A stretch of DNA of 64,000 nucleotides from Luteibacter anthropi (GCF_011759365.1 NZ_JAARLZ010000016.1:22912-86911), one strand, 5' to 3'; positions 8,981 to 19,387 are shown, counted from the stretch's first letter. Translations and numbers: made by a program. The notes: generated from the letters alone by a model not told the origin.

Positions 8981-11900
8981 GTCGCGCGACCTTCGAACAG
9001 GACATCCATGGCCTCGATCATCGCCAGGGGCGGCCGCTCGGCATGAATGCCATGCCCCTCGCCATCCACGCCACGCAGGTAGAGGTATACCGCGCCACCG
9101 ATATGAGTGTCGTAATCGTAGGCATCGCCAAGGCGCGAGCGCAGCAGGCGATGCAGGGCCAGCAGGTATAGCGCGTACTGCAATTCGTAGCGTGCTTCCA
9201 GGATCGAATGGCGCATGGCCGCCGCGCCGTAGGCGCCAGCATCGTTGCCCAGCCAGTTCGACTTGTAATCGACCACGTACCAGCGTCCTTCGTGTTCCAC
9301 GATGAGATCGATGAAGCCCTTGAGCATGCCATTGACCTTTTCGGCGGCCAGCGGCACACGGCGTGCGCCACCCAGCGTGTGCTCGCGTACGATGCGGTCC
9401 AGCGCGAGGGTATCCACGCCACGGGCTTCAAACAGGAACTCAAGCTCCGCGCGATACCGCGACGGATCATCGAAGGATGCCAGCGTCATCGCGCCTCCTG
9501 ACGGAAGCGCCAGTGGCACCTGCAGCAAGCCCAGCAGCCAGTCTGTCAGCGGGTCGATCCAGGTCGTCCAGCCATGCCGTTCGCAACGGCGCGCCACGGT
9601 ATCGCGCAGGCGCGGCCGGGCGTGCGCCATGGCCGCGAAGCCCTCCTCCGCCATCCATTCCAGCAGGTCGTGCAGGAAGGTGCCGGCATCCGCGCCGCGG
9701 TGAAAATCATGAATGCTGCCAGCCACGATGGGCACGACCGGGCGTTCCTCGCGGTATTCCACGATGACGTCGTCGATGGCGGTCTCGGGCGCCGCGCTCT
9801 TGTCGTCGTGACGCAAGGCGCTGTAGCTGGTAATCCACCATGGCTCCGCGCGGGCGATCTTCGGCTCGCGTGCGGGCAGGGAACGTATCTCATGCACCGG
9901 TGGCACGTAGACGGCATCATCCGGCTCGGGCACGTATTCCACGACGATCGACGCCACGTCGCCTTTCAGTTCCTGGAGCAGGTTGGCAAGCACGCCGTTG
10001 TCGATCTCCGCACCGCCACGCAGGAGGTGGCCGAACGCGGAACGATGCACCTGGGGTTTCTTCGCCGCGTTGTAGCAGACCGGCGCCACGCCCAGCCAGC
10101 AGGCATGACGCGCACGCGTCAGCGCCACGTACAGCAGGCGCAGGTCTTCCTGCAACGAAGCACGCTCGGCAGCCTCCTTGGCTTCGCGCACGGCATCGCT
10201 GCCGCTGGCGCTGGCCGAAAGCAGCTCGATCTGCGCCGACTCGCCGTCGTGGTAACGATAGCCCTGCCCGGCACGCAGACCGCCCTGCCCACAGACGAAG
10301 GGCAGGAACACCAGCGGGTATTCCAGGCCTTTCGACTTGTGGATGGTGACCACCTTCACCAGGTCATCGTCGCTTTCCAGGCGAACGATCTGCTCGTCGC
10401 CCGTGTGCCCGGCACGATCCGCAATGCGCTCGGCCAAGTGGCGGATCAGCGCCTGCTCCCCTTCGATGGTGGACGCGGCGTGCTGCAACAACTCGGCCAG
10501 ATGCAGCAGGTTGGTAAGACTGCGCTCGCCGCCGGGCAACGAAAGCAGACGCCCCGGCAGGTCGAACTCGTGCAACATCCGGTGCAGCATGGCCAGCACG
10601 CCGGCCTTGCGCCAGACCTCGCGCAGGGCGAACAACTGCTGTCCGCGATGCTCCCAGTGACGCTCGTCGAGGTTCAGCTTTTCCAGTTCCGCGTAGCCCA
10701 GGTCGAGCGTACGCGTCGCCAGTGCGGCGCGCATCGCGCCATCGGAGGTGGGCTCGGCAACGGCGCGCAGCCAGAACAGCAGGTCGCTGGCCTCGATGCT
10801 GTCCAGCACCGAGTCGCGATCGGAAAGGAATACGCTGCGCACGCGGCGCGCCGACAAGGCAGCACGTATCTCGGCCGCTTCGTTGTGGCTGCGCACGAGG
10901 ATGGCGATATCTGCCGGCGCCAGCGAAACATGCCGGCCATCGTCCGTCTCGAAACCGCAACGGCCGTGCGCCGCCGCATCCAGCAGGCGCACGATCTCGC
11001 TGGCGCATGCCTCCGCCATCTGCTGACGGTACATGCGCACACCGACCGGCGCCTCGTCGTCGAGCAGCCATAGTCGCAGGGCCGGCTGCGGCTCGCCATC
11101 GCGCACGAAACGCTCGTCCCTGCCCCGCGCCCTGACCGGCTCGAAGGGCAGCCCGCGATCCGCAAAGTGGAAGGCACCGGTCGCATGCGATTCGGCCCGC
11201 ACGAAAAGCCGGTTCACGGCCTCCACCATGCCCACGCTGGATCGGTGATTGGTGTCGAGGCTGTAATGCGGCGCCATCGCTTCCGCGCGCGCCGTGAGAT
11301 ACGTGTGGATATCCGCGCCGCGAAACGCGTAGATGGCCTGTTTCGGATCGCCGATGAGTAGCAGCCCCGTGCCTTCCGCCTGCGCATACACGGCGCGGAA
11401 GATGCGGTACTGCAACGGATCGGTGTCCTGGAATTCGTCGATCAGGGCCAGCGGAAACTGCTGCCGGATGGTGGCTGCCAGATCACCGCCCGACGGCCCT
11501 GCCAGCGCAGCATCCAGACGCAACAGCAGGTCGTCGAAGCCGATCTGCGCACGGCGTCGCTTCTGCATGACGAAGCGCTGGCGCACCCACGACATCGCTT
11601 CGGCGAGGATCGCGTGACGCACCACCACCTTGCCAGCCTGCCATTCGTTCCAGTGTTCCAGCGCGCCGAAGGCGGGATGCTCTGGAGAGCTCTTGCCCTT
11701 GCCGGTGGCCTTGCCCAGGCGCGATGTCGAATAACGCGCGATGTCGAACCCCAACGCATCGCCGCTCGTCGCCCAGCGACGCATCGCCATCATGTCCGAC
11801 GGCATACGCTCCGGGCGATACCAGCCGTTGTGCAGCACCTTGTCGCGCACGGCAGCCAGCAGCATGGCGTCGAGGCCATCGGCGGCGTGACGCCAGGTGG

Positions 11901-12621
11901 CGGCCGCGTCGTCCAGGCGCCTGCGATCTTCTTCGTCCCAGCGGCGACGCTCGGCCAGCACCTCGTGAGCGGCGACGTCTTCCCGCAGCACCTCGCCATC
12001 GACGCGCAGCACGGCTTCGCCACCGAACAGCAAGGGCTTCAGATCGCGCATCAGCGCATCCGGCGTGCGCCATTCCTCCAGTACGGGGGCCAGCTGGGCT
12101 TCGTCCAGAGGATAAAAAGCCTTGCGCCAGTAGTCGCGCACGCACTCGGCCAGGAGTTCGGTTTCGTCCGGTTCCAGCGTCTGCGCAAAGGCATGACCGC
12201 TGCCGAATGCATGCTGGGTCAGCATGCGCTGGCTCCAGCCATGGATAGTGAAGATGGCCGCCTCGTCCATCCATTGCGCAGCCAGTTCCAGACGGCGCGC
12301 ACAAGAAGGCCAGCTGTCGGCGGGCAGGTCCGCCAGCAGGTCCGACAGGAAGGCTTCACTGGCTGTTCCGGCCCGGAACGCCCGGGCCGCATCCACCAGC
12401 CGCGCGCGGATACGCTCGCGCAGTTCCTGCGTGGCGGCCTCGGTGAAGGTCACCACGAGGATCTGCGGCGGCAGCAGCGGCTGCCCCGTGCCATGCCCCA
12501 GCACGGCACGCACGTAGAGGGCCGCGATGGTCCAGGTCTTGCCGGTGCCGGCGCTGGCCTCGATCAGGCGCATGCCGTCGAGCGGCATGGCCAGCGGACG
12601 CAAGGGCTGTGCGGAACTCAT
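8977..12621 (-). CDS. recB: Exodeoxyribonuclease V beta subunit RecB
   Basis: 3'-5' helicase and nuclease subunit of RecBCD for double-strand-break repair, 1214 aa, near the usual 1150-1250. Walker A EASAGTGKTWTIAALYVRA is close to the N-terminus; LIDEFQDTDPLQYRIF, LLIGDPKQAIYAFRGAD and VVTIHKSKGLEYPLVFLP are the further UvrD-type motifs. The C-terminal nuclease domain has VEHEGRWYVVDYKSNWLG with the catalytic D-Y-K. It overlaps recC (12618-12621) and recD (8977-8980) by four bases each. Confidence 0.97.
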   Translation of the reverse strand: MSSAQPLRPLAMPLDGMRLIEASAGTGKTWTIAALYVRAVLGHGTGQPLLPPQILVVTFTEAATQELRERIRARLVDAARAFRAGTASEAFLSDLLADLPADSWPSCARRLELAAQWMDEAAIFTIHGWSQRMLTQHAFGSGHAFAQTLEPDETELLAECVRDYWRKAFYPLDEAQLAPVLEEWRTPDALMRDLKPLLFGGEAVLRVDGEVLREDVAAHEVLAERRRWDEEDRRRLDDAAATWRHAADGLDAMLLAAVRDKVLHNGWYRPERMPSDMMAMRRWATSGDALGFDIARYSTSRLGKATGKGKSSPEHPAFGALEHWNEWQAGKVVVRHAILAEAMSWVRQRFVMQKRRRAQIGFDDLLLRLDAALAGPSGGDLAATIRQQFPLALIDEFQDTDPLQYRIFRAVYAQAEGTGLLLIGDPKQAIYAFRGADIHTYLTARAEAMAPHYSLDTNHRSSVGMVEAVNRLFVRAESHATGAFHFADRGLPFEPVRARGRDERFVRDGEPQPALRLWLLDDEAPVGVRMYRQQMAEACASEIVRLLDAAAHGRCGFETDDGRHVSLAPADIAILVRSHNEAAEIRAALSARRVRSVFLSDRDSVLDSIEASDLLFWLRAVAEPTSDGAMRAALATRTLDLGYAELEKLNLDERHWEHRGQQLFALREVWRKAGVLAMLHRMLHEFDLPGRLLSLPGGERSLTNLLHLAELLQHAASTIEGEQALIRHLAERIADRAGHTGDEQIVRLESDDDLVKVVTIHKSKGLEYPLVFLPFVCGQGGLRAGQGYRYHDGESAQIELLSASASGSDAVREAKEAAERASLQEDLRLLYVALTRARHACWLGVAPVCYNAAKKPQVHRSAFGHLLRGGAEIDNGVLANLLQELKGDVASIVVEYVPEPDDAVYVPPVHEIRSLPAREPKIARAEPWWITSYSALRHDDKSAAPETAIDDVIVEYREERPVVPIVAGSIHDFHRGADAGTFLHDLLEWMAEEGFAAMAHARPRLRDTVARRCERHGWTTWIDPLTDWLLGLLQVPLALPSGGAMTLASFDDPSRYRAELEFLFEARGVDTLALDRIVREHTLGGARRVPLAAEKVNGMLKGFIDLIVEHEGRWYVVDYKSNWLGNDAGAYGAAAMRHSILEARYELQYALYLLALHRLLRSRLGDAYDYDTHIGGAVYLYLRGVDGEGHGIHAERPPLAMIEAMDVLFEGRAT

Positions 12622-15600
12622 GCGCTGCCCTCCACCCGCAGAACCCCAAGAAAATCACGGTAAGGACCGAGCCAGTCGGGGAATCCGCCGTCCATCAGGG
12701 TGTTGAACGACGGCCACGCGCGTGTCAGGTAAGGATCGCCATCGACCTCGCCGTGCATGCGATCCTGCGCGCCTTCGTAGGCCGTGCGCGCCTTGCCCGG
12801 GGCGTTCTCTGCCGTATCGGCCGTCAGCCACGCCAGCGCCGTGCGAGCAGCCATGGGAAGCGGACGGGTCATGCCCTCGCGCCAGCTGCGTAACAAGGAG
12901 GCGAGCATGCGGCGGGCGTCGTCGGTGTCCAGCGGCGCCATCACGAGGGTGGCGTCGGGCCCGATATAGCGGCTTTCCAGGGCAAGTCCCGCGGCCTGCG
13001 CTACCAGATGGTCGGCCCAGGGCATCACCAGACGATGCAGCTTTGGCGCGCCATCGGCGTCGAGCACGCCGGATGGCGAGGGCAGCAGCCAGGCCAGGCG
13101 TCCGTCAGTGTCCATGCGCAGGTCGGCCAGCCAGTCCTCGATGGACAGGCCCTCGATATCGATGCGCACCTCGCGCTTGCCGGCGTCATGCGGCCACGCG
13201 CGACGCTCCGTGAGATAACGGCCGTGCACGGCTTGCGCCGCTTCGACGAGATCGCGACGCAAGGGCGCGGCGAAACCCCCCATGGGCAGCACGCCACTGC
13301 GTTGCAGGCGCGCAGCGGCGAGATCGATCGCAGCGTTGCCGCCTTCGTCGCGCAGGGCGGCACGCAGGAGGGTGTCGGTCATCGCGTAGCGGTCGAGGCC
13401 ATCGAGGCTGAAGGGTTCCAGCTCGTCGCTGGCCACGTCAGGTGCCTCGAAGCGCACGCCGAGCCGGCCCTGGAAGAATTCACGCACGGGATGGCGCAGG
13501 AAACGCCGCAGCGTGGCCAGCGTGAGCGGACGCTCAACGACCGGGGCGGCCAGCGTCACGTCTTCCCGCTTGTCGCGCATCGCATGGACTTCGCGCCATT
13601 CGTTGGCATAGGTGAACAGGCGCGGATCGCCTGCCTGGAAATAGTCGCGACCAAACGGTTGCAGCGGGTGTTCCACGGTGAGCGCGGCAAGCGAGCCACT
13701 GCCATCACCGGCACGCCAGCCGGCCGCGAGATAGTCGCGCAACTGCCCCACAAGCACGGAAGGCGCGCGTTCGCTGTTATCGCGCACGCTGCGTCCCACC
13801 CAGCCGATATGCAGGGCGTCGCGCGCCGACAGCAGGGCTTCGAGGAAGAGATAGCGATCATCCTCGCGACGCGAACGGTCGCCGGGGCGCCATGCGCCCG
13901 CCCGCGACATGAGGTCGAAATCCATCGGAGGCCGCGCGCGCGGATAGTCGCCGTCGTTCATGCCCAGCAGGCAGACGATGCGGAACGGAATGGCACGCAT
14001 CGGCATCAGCGTGCCGAAGCTCACTGCGCCAGCAAGAAAGCGCTTGGAAAGGCCGCCATCGTCCAGGCCACCCAGCCATGCCTCGCGTACGACATCGACA
14101 GGCAAGGGCTCGGCGAAGCTGGCTTCCGCGCAGGCGGTCTCCCATGCATCGAGGGCGTCGTGCAGGCGTTCGAGACTCATGCGGTCGTCGGCGTCCGCGG
14201 GATCGACGAAATCGCGCAGCAGATGCCGCAGGCGCTCGGCCCAAGCGGCAGGCGCAACGCGCTCGCTCATCGCCCGCCAGTGCTCGCCCAGGCGGTCGAG
14301 AAGATCAGCCAGGGGGCCGACGAGGTGCGCATCGAGTCCACCGACCTCTCCATAGGGCTCGATGTCGCCCCAGGCCTCTCCATCGCCCACGGCATAGCCG
14401 AGCAACATGCGGCGCAGGCCGAAGGCCCAGGTGTTCTGCGTCAATGCCGGCAGATCGAGGGAGGCACGCTGCTCGGCGTCCAGGCCCCAGCGGATGCCGG
14501 CGCCTTCGACCCAGCGATGCAGCAACGGCAGGTCGTCGTCGCTTAGCCCGAAGCGCTGGCGCACGGCGGGTATGTCGAGCAGGTCGGCCAGCTCGCCCGC
14601 GCCGAAGCGGGATTCGGTCATCGCCAGCAGCATGTCCAGCGCCACCACCAGCGGCACGCTGCCGCGCGAGGCGCGGTCGGCCACGCTGTAGGGAATGAAA
14701 CGCGGATCGTCGCGCGGCACGCGGCCGAACACGGCATCGATGTGCGGGCCGTAGGTCTCGATGTCCGGCACCATCACGATGACATCGCGCGGACGGATGG
14801 GGTCGCCCGCCAGCGTCGACGCTTCGAAGCGCGCGAGCAACTGATCGTGCAGGATCTCCACCTCGCGCTGTGGCCCATGGGCCACGTGGAACGCGATGGA
14901 ATGATCACCGGGCGCCAGCATGACGGGTTCGGCAGGTGGCGGTTCCAGATCGAGGATGGCCGCCTGCACCTGACCCAGCAGATGCGTGTTTGCCGGTTCG
15001 GCGAACAGGTCGATGCGCTGGTCCCAGGCGGTGAAGCGCTCGCGGTACGACTCCGGGTGATCGAACTCGTCGAGCAGGCGGATGTAGTCACGCCCCTGCT
15101 TGCCCCAGGCCGCCAGCAGCGGCTGGGCAAACAGGTGCATGTCTTCGTCGGACAGCGACAGCGGCATGCCCGGCTTCGCCGTCTGGCGGCGACGCTCCGC
15201 ACGCAGCAGTTCGCGATCGTCGACGATATCCGCCCAGTAATGCCGGCATGGATTCATCACCACCAGCACCACCTGCGACCAGCGCCCCAGTGCGGACAAC
15301 GCCTCCAGCGTCTGCCGTGGCAGTGACGACATGCCGAACACGACGATGCGGCGTGGCAACGCGGCAGGTCGCGTCGTCGCTCCGGCGACGGCACGCAGGA
15401 ATCGCGCATGCACGGCCGCGCGATGACCATCAGCCTCCTGCGGGCCCACGTCGTCGAGCAGGCGCCGCCACAAGGCGGCCTGCCAGCGATCGGCCTCGAT
15501 CATGGCGGGCGCACCGCCGCGCGCGTCGCGCAGGATGTCCTGCCCGGCCGCCCAGTCTTCGAGCCAGTCGGCGCGATAGACCTGATATTGGTCGTACAGA

Positions 15601-16043
15601 TCAGCCAGGCGCTCGGCGAGCTGATGGCACTTACGGGCATCCTCGCCGTCGCTCAGGAAGGCGGCCAGCGGCTCGAACACCGGCTCGCGAGCCAGCGACG
15701 GCAGCAGCCGCATCAGTCGCCAGACCAACCGCGACTTGTCGAAGGGCGATTCCTTGGGCACGGCCTCGATGCCGAGCACAGCGCGATAGGCCTGCCACAG
15801 GAAACGACCGGGCAACTGGACATCCACGGCGGCCGCGATACCCAGGCCGCCTTCGTTCACGCCACGCGCCAGAGCCAGTCGGAACCACTGGGCGATGCCG
15901 TTGGACTGCACCAGCACGTGCTCGTCTTCCAGCGGCCCCAGGGGCGCACGACGCAGCCACGCCGCCAGCACGTCACGTAGTTCTTCCAGGCGATTTCCGT
16001 GCAGGACCATCAGGCCCGGCGCGATGTCGTTGCGCTCAGTCAA
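12618..16043 (-). CDS. recC: Exodeoxyribonuclease V gamma subunit RecC
   Basis: Chi-recognition scaffold of RecBCD, 1141 aa. The N-terminus GLMVLHGNRLEELRDVL with VLVQSNGIAQWFRLALA matches the family start, and CLLGMNDGDYPRARPPMDFDLM is a typical inactive-helicase motif. The ORF start is TTG at 16041-16043; an in-frame ATG at 16010 (Met12) would align with E. coli RecC and is an equally possible start, and neither has a good Shine-Dalgarno. It follows hemJ by 63 bp and is presumably co-transcribed. Confidence 0.95.
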   Translation of the reverse strand: MTERNDIAPGLMVLHGNRLEELRDVLAAWLRRAPLGPLEDEHVLVQSNGIAQWFRLALARGVNEGGLGIAAAVDVQLPGRFLWQAYRAVLGIEAVPKESPFDKSRLVWRLMRLLPSLAREPVFEPLAAFLSDGEDARKCHQLAERLADLYDQYQVYRADWLEDWAAGQDILRDARGGAPAMIEADRWQAALWRRLLDDVGPQEADGHRAAVHARFLRAVAGATTRPAALPRRIVVFGMSSLPRQTLEALSALGRWSQVVLVVMNPCRHYWADIVDDRELLRAERRRQTAKPGMPLSLSDEDMHLFAQPLLAAWGKQGRDYIRLLDEFDHPESYRERFTAWDQRIDLFAEPANTHLLGQVQAAILDLEPPPAEPVMLAPGDHSIAFHVAHGPQREVEILHDQLLARFEASTLAGDPIRPRDVIVMVPDIETYGPHIDAVFGRVPRDDPRFIPYSVADRASRGSVPLVVALDMLLAMTESRFGAGELADLLDIPAVRQRFGLSDDDLPLLHRWVEGAGIRWGLDAEQRASLDLPALTQNTWAFGLRRMLLGYAVGDGEAWGDIEPYGEVGGLDAHLVGPLADLLDRLGEHWRAMSERVAPAAWAERLRHLLRDFVDPADADDRMSLERLHDALDAWETACAEASFAEPLPVDVVREAWLGGLDDGGLSKRFLAGAVSFGTLMPMRAIPFRIVCLLGMNDGDYPRARPPMDFDLMSRAGAWRPGDRSRREDDRYLFLEALLSARDALHIGWVGRSVRDNSERAPSVLVGQLRDYLAAGWRAGDGSGSLAALTVEHPLQPFGRDYFQAGDPRLFTYANEWREVHAMRDKREDVTLAAPVVERPLTLATLRRFLRHPVREFFQGRLGVRFEAPDVASDELEPFSLDGLDRYAMTDTLLRAALRDEGGNAAIDLAAARLQRSGVLPMGGFAAPLRRDLVEAAQAVHGRYLTERRAWPHDAGKREVRIDIEGLSIEDWLADLRMDTDGRLAWLLPSPSGVLDADGAPKLHRLVMPWADHLVAQAAGLALESRYIGPDATLVMAPLDTDDARRMLASLLRSWREGMTRPLPMAARTALAWLTADTAENAPGKARTAYEGAQDRMHGEVDGDPYLTRAWPSFNTLMDGGFPDWLGPYRDFLGVLRVEGSA

Positions 16044-16106
16044 AAAGATGCCCCACGGCAGGTCCGGCGCCCATCCTGGCTCCTGTGCGTCTCAAGCCGT
16101 GAGACC

Positions 16107-16526
16107 TCAGAACGGCTTGGCCACGACAAGGAAGATGATCGCCAGCAGGACCAGCACGGGCAGCTCGTTGAAGATGCGCAGCGTCTTGCCGCTGGGCAGC
16201 GCGCCACCGGCCATGCTGCGCTTGAGCAGGCGCCCGTTCCAGATGAAATAGGCCAGCATCACGGCCACCAGGGTCAGCTTGGCATGCAGCCAGCCGCCCG
16301 TGATCCCGAAATAGAGCCAGAGCACCAGGCCGAACAGGAAGGCCATGCCGAACATGCTGTGGCCGAACTTGTAGAGCCGGCGTGCCATCAGCTCCAGCCG
16401 GGCTCTCACGGCCGGCTCGTCGCCCGCCTCGACCACGTTGACCAGGATGCGCGGCAGGTAGAACACCGTCGCCATCCAGGCGATGACGAACAGGATATGC
16501 AGGGACTTGGTCAGCAAATAGGCCAC
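16107..16526 (-). CDS. hemJ: Protoporphyrinogen IX oxidase HemJ-like membrane protein
   Basis: Small inner-membrane haem-biosynthesis protein (HemJ family, protoporphyrinogen to protoporphyrin), 139 aa, the family length. The N-terminal segment LLTKSLHILFVIAWMATVFYLPRI carries the conserved His and the AWM...YLPR pattern. Four hydrophobic segments are visible, with the second conserved region RRLYKFGHSMFG. I chose the GTG at 16524-16526, 9 nt after GAGGGAG, since a longer frame to 16610 adds a non-membrane, proline-rich stretch. It is divergent from a siderophore receptor with a Fur-like site between, so iron control of both is plausible. Confidence 0.85.
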   Translation of the reverse strand: MAYLLTKSLHILFVIAWMATVFYLPRILVNVVEAGDEPAVRARLELMARRLYKFGHSMFGMAFLFGLVLWLYFGITGGWLHAKLTLVAVMLAYFIWNGRLLKRSMAGGALPSGKTLRIFNELPVLVLLAIIFLVVAKPF

Positions 16527-16640
16527 CGTCTGGCGCTCCCTCGTGAAAGGTCGCCAGTGTAGCCGCTGGCACGGCCAACCCGGTGCGGCACAGCGCCCCG
16601 GGGGCGGCACGTATCCCGGGCCCCGGCTCTTCTATATAAT

Positions 16641-16659
16641 GCAAATCATTCTTATTAAC
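16641..16659. promoter_or_regulatory. Probable Fur box upstream of the siderophore receptor
   Basis: GCAAATCATTCTTATTAAC resembles Fur sites of the form GCAAAT-N-ATTCTCATTTGC. It directly follows a TATAAT (16635-16640) and is 41 bp upstream of the receptor start. The AT-rich patch stands out in GC-rich DNA. It lies between hemJ and the receptor. Confidence 0.72.
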
Positions 16660-16699
16660 ATTCGTTATTTCTTTCGTTCTCGCCAGCCCAGGATCCACC

Positions 16700-18916
16700 A
16701 TGTCCCGCCCCTGCTTCTCCCCCGCCCGCCTCGCGGCTTCGGTCCGTCTCGCCCTCGCGAGCACCCTCCTCCTCGCCACCGCCGCCCACGCCGCGGATGC
16801 CGACGTCCCCGACAGCCAGCGGAAGGCCAACGAGAACTCCACCACCCTGTCGGGAGTGCAGGTGCAGGCCAATGTCGCCCCGCCCACCGCCGCCTACGCT
16901 GGCGGCCAGGTCGCCAGGGGCGGCCGTTTCGGCGTGCTGGGCAACCAGGACACGATCAACGTGCCCTTCAGCATGACCAGCTATACGGATACGCTGATCC
17001 GGGCGCAGCAGGCGCGCACCCTGGGTGATGTCGTGGACAACGACCCCGCCGTGCGCACCGGCTTCGGCTACGGCAACTACTCGCAGGTGTTCACCATCCG
17101 CGGCTTCCAGCTGGACAGCGACGACATTGGCTTCGACGGTCTCTACGGCCTGCTGCCGCGCCAGCTGCTCGCCCCCGAACTGATCAGCCGCGTGGAAGTG
17201 TTCAAGGGTTCCAACGCCTTCCTCAACGGCATGAGCGTCGGCGGCTCAGGCATCGGCGGCGCCATCAACATCGCGCCCAAGCGTGCTGAAAAAGACCCCA
17301 TCACCCGCGTCGGTGTCGATTACGGCAGCGACAGCCAGATCGGCGAAACGGTAGACATCGGCCGTCGCTTCGGCGCCAACAATGAATTCGGCCTGCGCGT
17401 GAATGCCGTGCATCGCGAAGGCGGCACCGCCATCGATGGCGAGAAGCGTCGCGTCACCGCGGCTTCGGTGGCGTTCGACTACCAGGGTGAGCGCCTGCGC
17501 GTCACCACCGATGTCGGCTACCAGAAGCAGGTGATCGACGGTGGCCGTTCGGTCGTCTTCATCGGCAGCGCCACCAGCGTGCCGCGTGCGCCGTCGGCCA
17601 GGACCAACTACTCGCAGGCGTGGTCCGGCTCATCGCTGGAAGACACCTTCGGCGTCGTCCGTGCCGAATACGACTTCACGCCGTGGCTTACGGGTTACGT
17701 CGCTGCCGGTGCGCACCACGGGAACGAGTTCGGCGATTACGTAAGCCCCACGCTGAAGAACAACGTCGGCGATGCGACCGAAGGCCGTTTCACCGTGCCT
17801 TACATCGCCGACACCGGCACGGGTGAAGCAGGCTTCAACGCCAACTTCAACACCGGCGACGTGACCCACCGCGTTACCCTTGGTTTCTCGGCACTCAGCA
17901 CGAACAAGAAGGCCGCCTACGCGGGCTCCAGCTCGTTTACCACCAACATCTACGACCCCGTGCAGGTCGCATTGCCGAACTACTCTTATAACGTCGGCCC
18001 GATCAGCAGCCCGGGTTATACCGGTCGCACGCAGCTGCGCAGCCTCGTGCTGTCCGATACGCTCGGCTTTCTCGACGATCGCCTCCAGGTTACCGTGGGT
18101 GCGCGCCGCCAAAAGCTGCACGTGGTCGGTTACGCCTACGCCGTCAACGGCGTGAGCGGTGCGAAGAATTCGGAGTACGAGCAGTACTCCACGAGCCCGG
18201 TCGTCGGCGTCAATTTCCGCCTCAGCGACCAGTGGGCGATCTACGCCAACCACATCGAAGCACTCACCCAGGGCGGCCAGGCTCCGGTGAACTTCAACGG
18301 CAAGCCGGTGACCAACAGCGGCCAGGTGTTTGCCCCGTACAAGGCCAAGCAGAACGAAGTCGGCGTGAAGTGGGATGCCGGCAACATCGGCAGCAGCCTC
18401 GGCCTGTACCAGATCAAGCAGCCGAGCGCCTATGTCGATGCGACCAACACCTATGTGGTGGATGGCGAGCAGCGTAACCGTGGCGTCGAGTGGAGTTTCT
18501 TCGGCGAACCGGTAAAGGGCGTGCGCATCCTGGGCGGGGCTAACTACGTGCAGCCGGAGCTCGTGAAGACGCAGGGCGGCCTCAACAACGGCCACGACGC
18601 CATCGGCGTACCGCGCTTCCAGGCCAACGCCGGTGTGGAGTGGACCATTCCGAACACACCGGATCTCACCTTCAGTGCGCGTGCGGTGCGTACGGGCAAG
18701 CAGTATCTCGACGCGGCCAATGCACTGCGTGTTCCGGCGTGGACCACCTATGACATTGGCGCACGCATCACGCCGACGCTGGAAGGCAAGCCGGTCACGT
18801 TCAACGTGAGCGTGGAGAACCTGACGAACAAGGGTTACTGGGCGTCTGCGACTGGCGGCTACCTGACGCAGGGTATGCCGCGCACCGTGATGGTGTCGGC
18901 GATGTTCGACCTTTGA
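16700..18916 (+). CDS. TonB-dependent siderophore receptor
   Basis: Outer-membrane ferric-siderophore importer, 738 aa. A signal peptide ends near TAAHAADAD. The plug domain contains ARTLGDVVDNDPAVRTGFGY, FTIRGFQLDSDDIGFDGL and RVEVFKGSNAFLNG, with GGAINIAPKRA typical of the siderophore subgroup. The 22-strand barrel ends in the C-terminal phenylalanine-type strand TVMVSAMFDL (F two before the end). No extended N-terminal signalling domain is present, so it is not a FecA/FpvA-type transducer. The upstream Fur-like site supports iron repression. The substrate cannot be told from the sequence. Confidence 0.92.
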   Translation: MSRPCFSPARLAASVRLALASTLLLATAAHAADADVPDSQRKANENSTTLSGVQVQANVAPPTAAYAGGQVARGGRFGVLGNQDTINVPFSMTSYTDTLIRAQQARTLGDVVDNDPAVRTGFGYGNYSQVFTIRGFQLDSDDIGFDGLYGLLPRQLLAPELISRVEVFKGSNAFLNGMSVGGSGIGGAINIAPKRAEKDPITRVGVDYGSDSQIGETVDIGRRFGANNEFGLRVNAVHREGGTAIDGEKRRVTAASVAFDYQGERLRVTTDVGYQKQVIDGGRSVVFIGSATSVPRAPSARTNYSQAWSGSSLEDTFGVVRAEYDFTPWLTGYVAAGAHHGNEFGDYVSPTLKNNVGDATEGRFTVPYIADTGTGEAGFNANFNTGDVTHRVTLGFSALSTNKKAAYAGSSSFTTNIYDPVQVALPNYSYNVGPISSPGYTGRTQLRSLVLSDTLGFLDDRLQVTVGARRQKLHVVGYAYAVNGVSGAKNSEYEQYSTSPVVGVNFRLSDQWAIYANHIEALTQGGQAPVNFNGKPVTNSGQVFAPYKAKQNEVGVKWDAGNIGSSLGLYQIKQPSAYVDATNTYVVDGEQRNRGVEWSFFGEPVKGVRILGGANYVQPELVKTQGGLNNGHDAIGVPRFQANAGVEWTIPNTPDLTFSARAVRTGKQYLDAANALRVPAWTTYDIGARITPTLEGKPVTFNVSVENLTNKGYWASATGGYLTQGMPRTVMVSAMFDL

Positions 18917-18977
18917 TGGGCGTGGCGGGAGAGCGGTTTCCGCTCTCCCGCTGGCGCCTGCACCGTGTTGCGGAGTG

Positions 18978-19170
18978 CTTCGTAGGGTGGGCTCGCCTTG
19001 CGGCCTCGCGCTCGGCGCTCTTGCGTGGCGGCGAGCGAGCCGGCGGGGCCGGCCCTTGGCGCGACGGCCTGCGGTGTCCCTCGGGAAAGGAGAGCCGCTG
19101 CGCGGCTTAGTGTCTTATGGCTTCGCCCCTTCGGGCCCGGGGAGCGTGCGGGGCTTTTCGACTCGGCCTC
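18978..19170 (+). repeat. Dispersed ~190-bp GC-rich structured repeat, copy A
   Basis: Starts cttcgtagggtgggctcgcc and contains ggcctgcggtgtccctcggg, gccgctgcgcggctt and tgtcttatggcttcgcccct. The same sequence with about 80% identity recurs at 63169-63350. Several internal inverted repeats suggest RNA or DNA secondary structure. Both copies lie just after a gene stop, in the same strand sense as that gene. Confidence 0.75.
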
Positions 19171-19301
19171 CGTGCCTCGGCGAAAAGGGCCGGCCTTCCT
19201 GGCCGCCCCCGCTACGCGGCCTTTTCCGCCCACTCCCCTCACCTCCGTCAAGTCGCGCCAAGGGCCGACCCCGCCGCCTCTCCCCACCGCACCGTGCTTG
19301 T

Positions 19302-19387
19302 GTAGGAGCGCGCCTTGCGCGCGACCGGGTATCGCGAAACATTTGATCTGATCGCGATACCCGGTCGCGCGCAAGGCGCGCTCCTAC
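19302..19387. repeat. REP-like inverted pair (long perfect hairpin)
   Basis: Forward unit gtaggagcgcgccttgcgcg and its inverted partner flank a short loop. The complementarity continues inward (accgggtatcgcga/tcgcgatacccggt), so the whole 86 bp can fold into a single hairpin. Confidence 0.9.
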
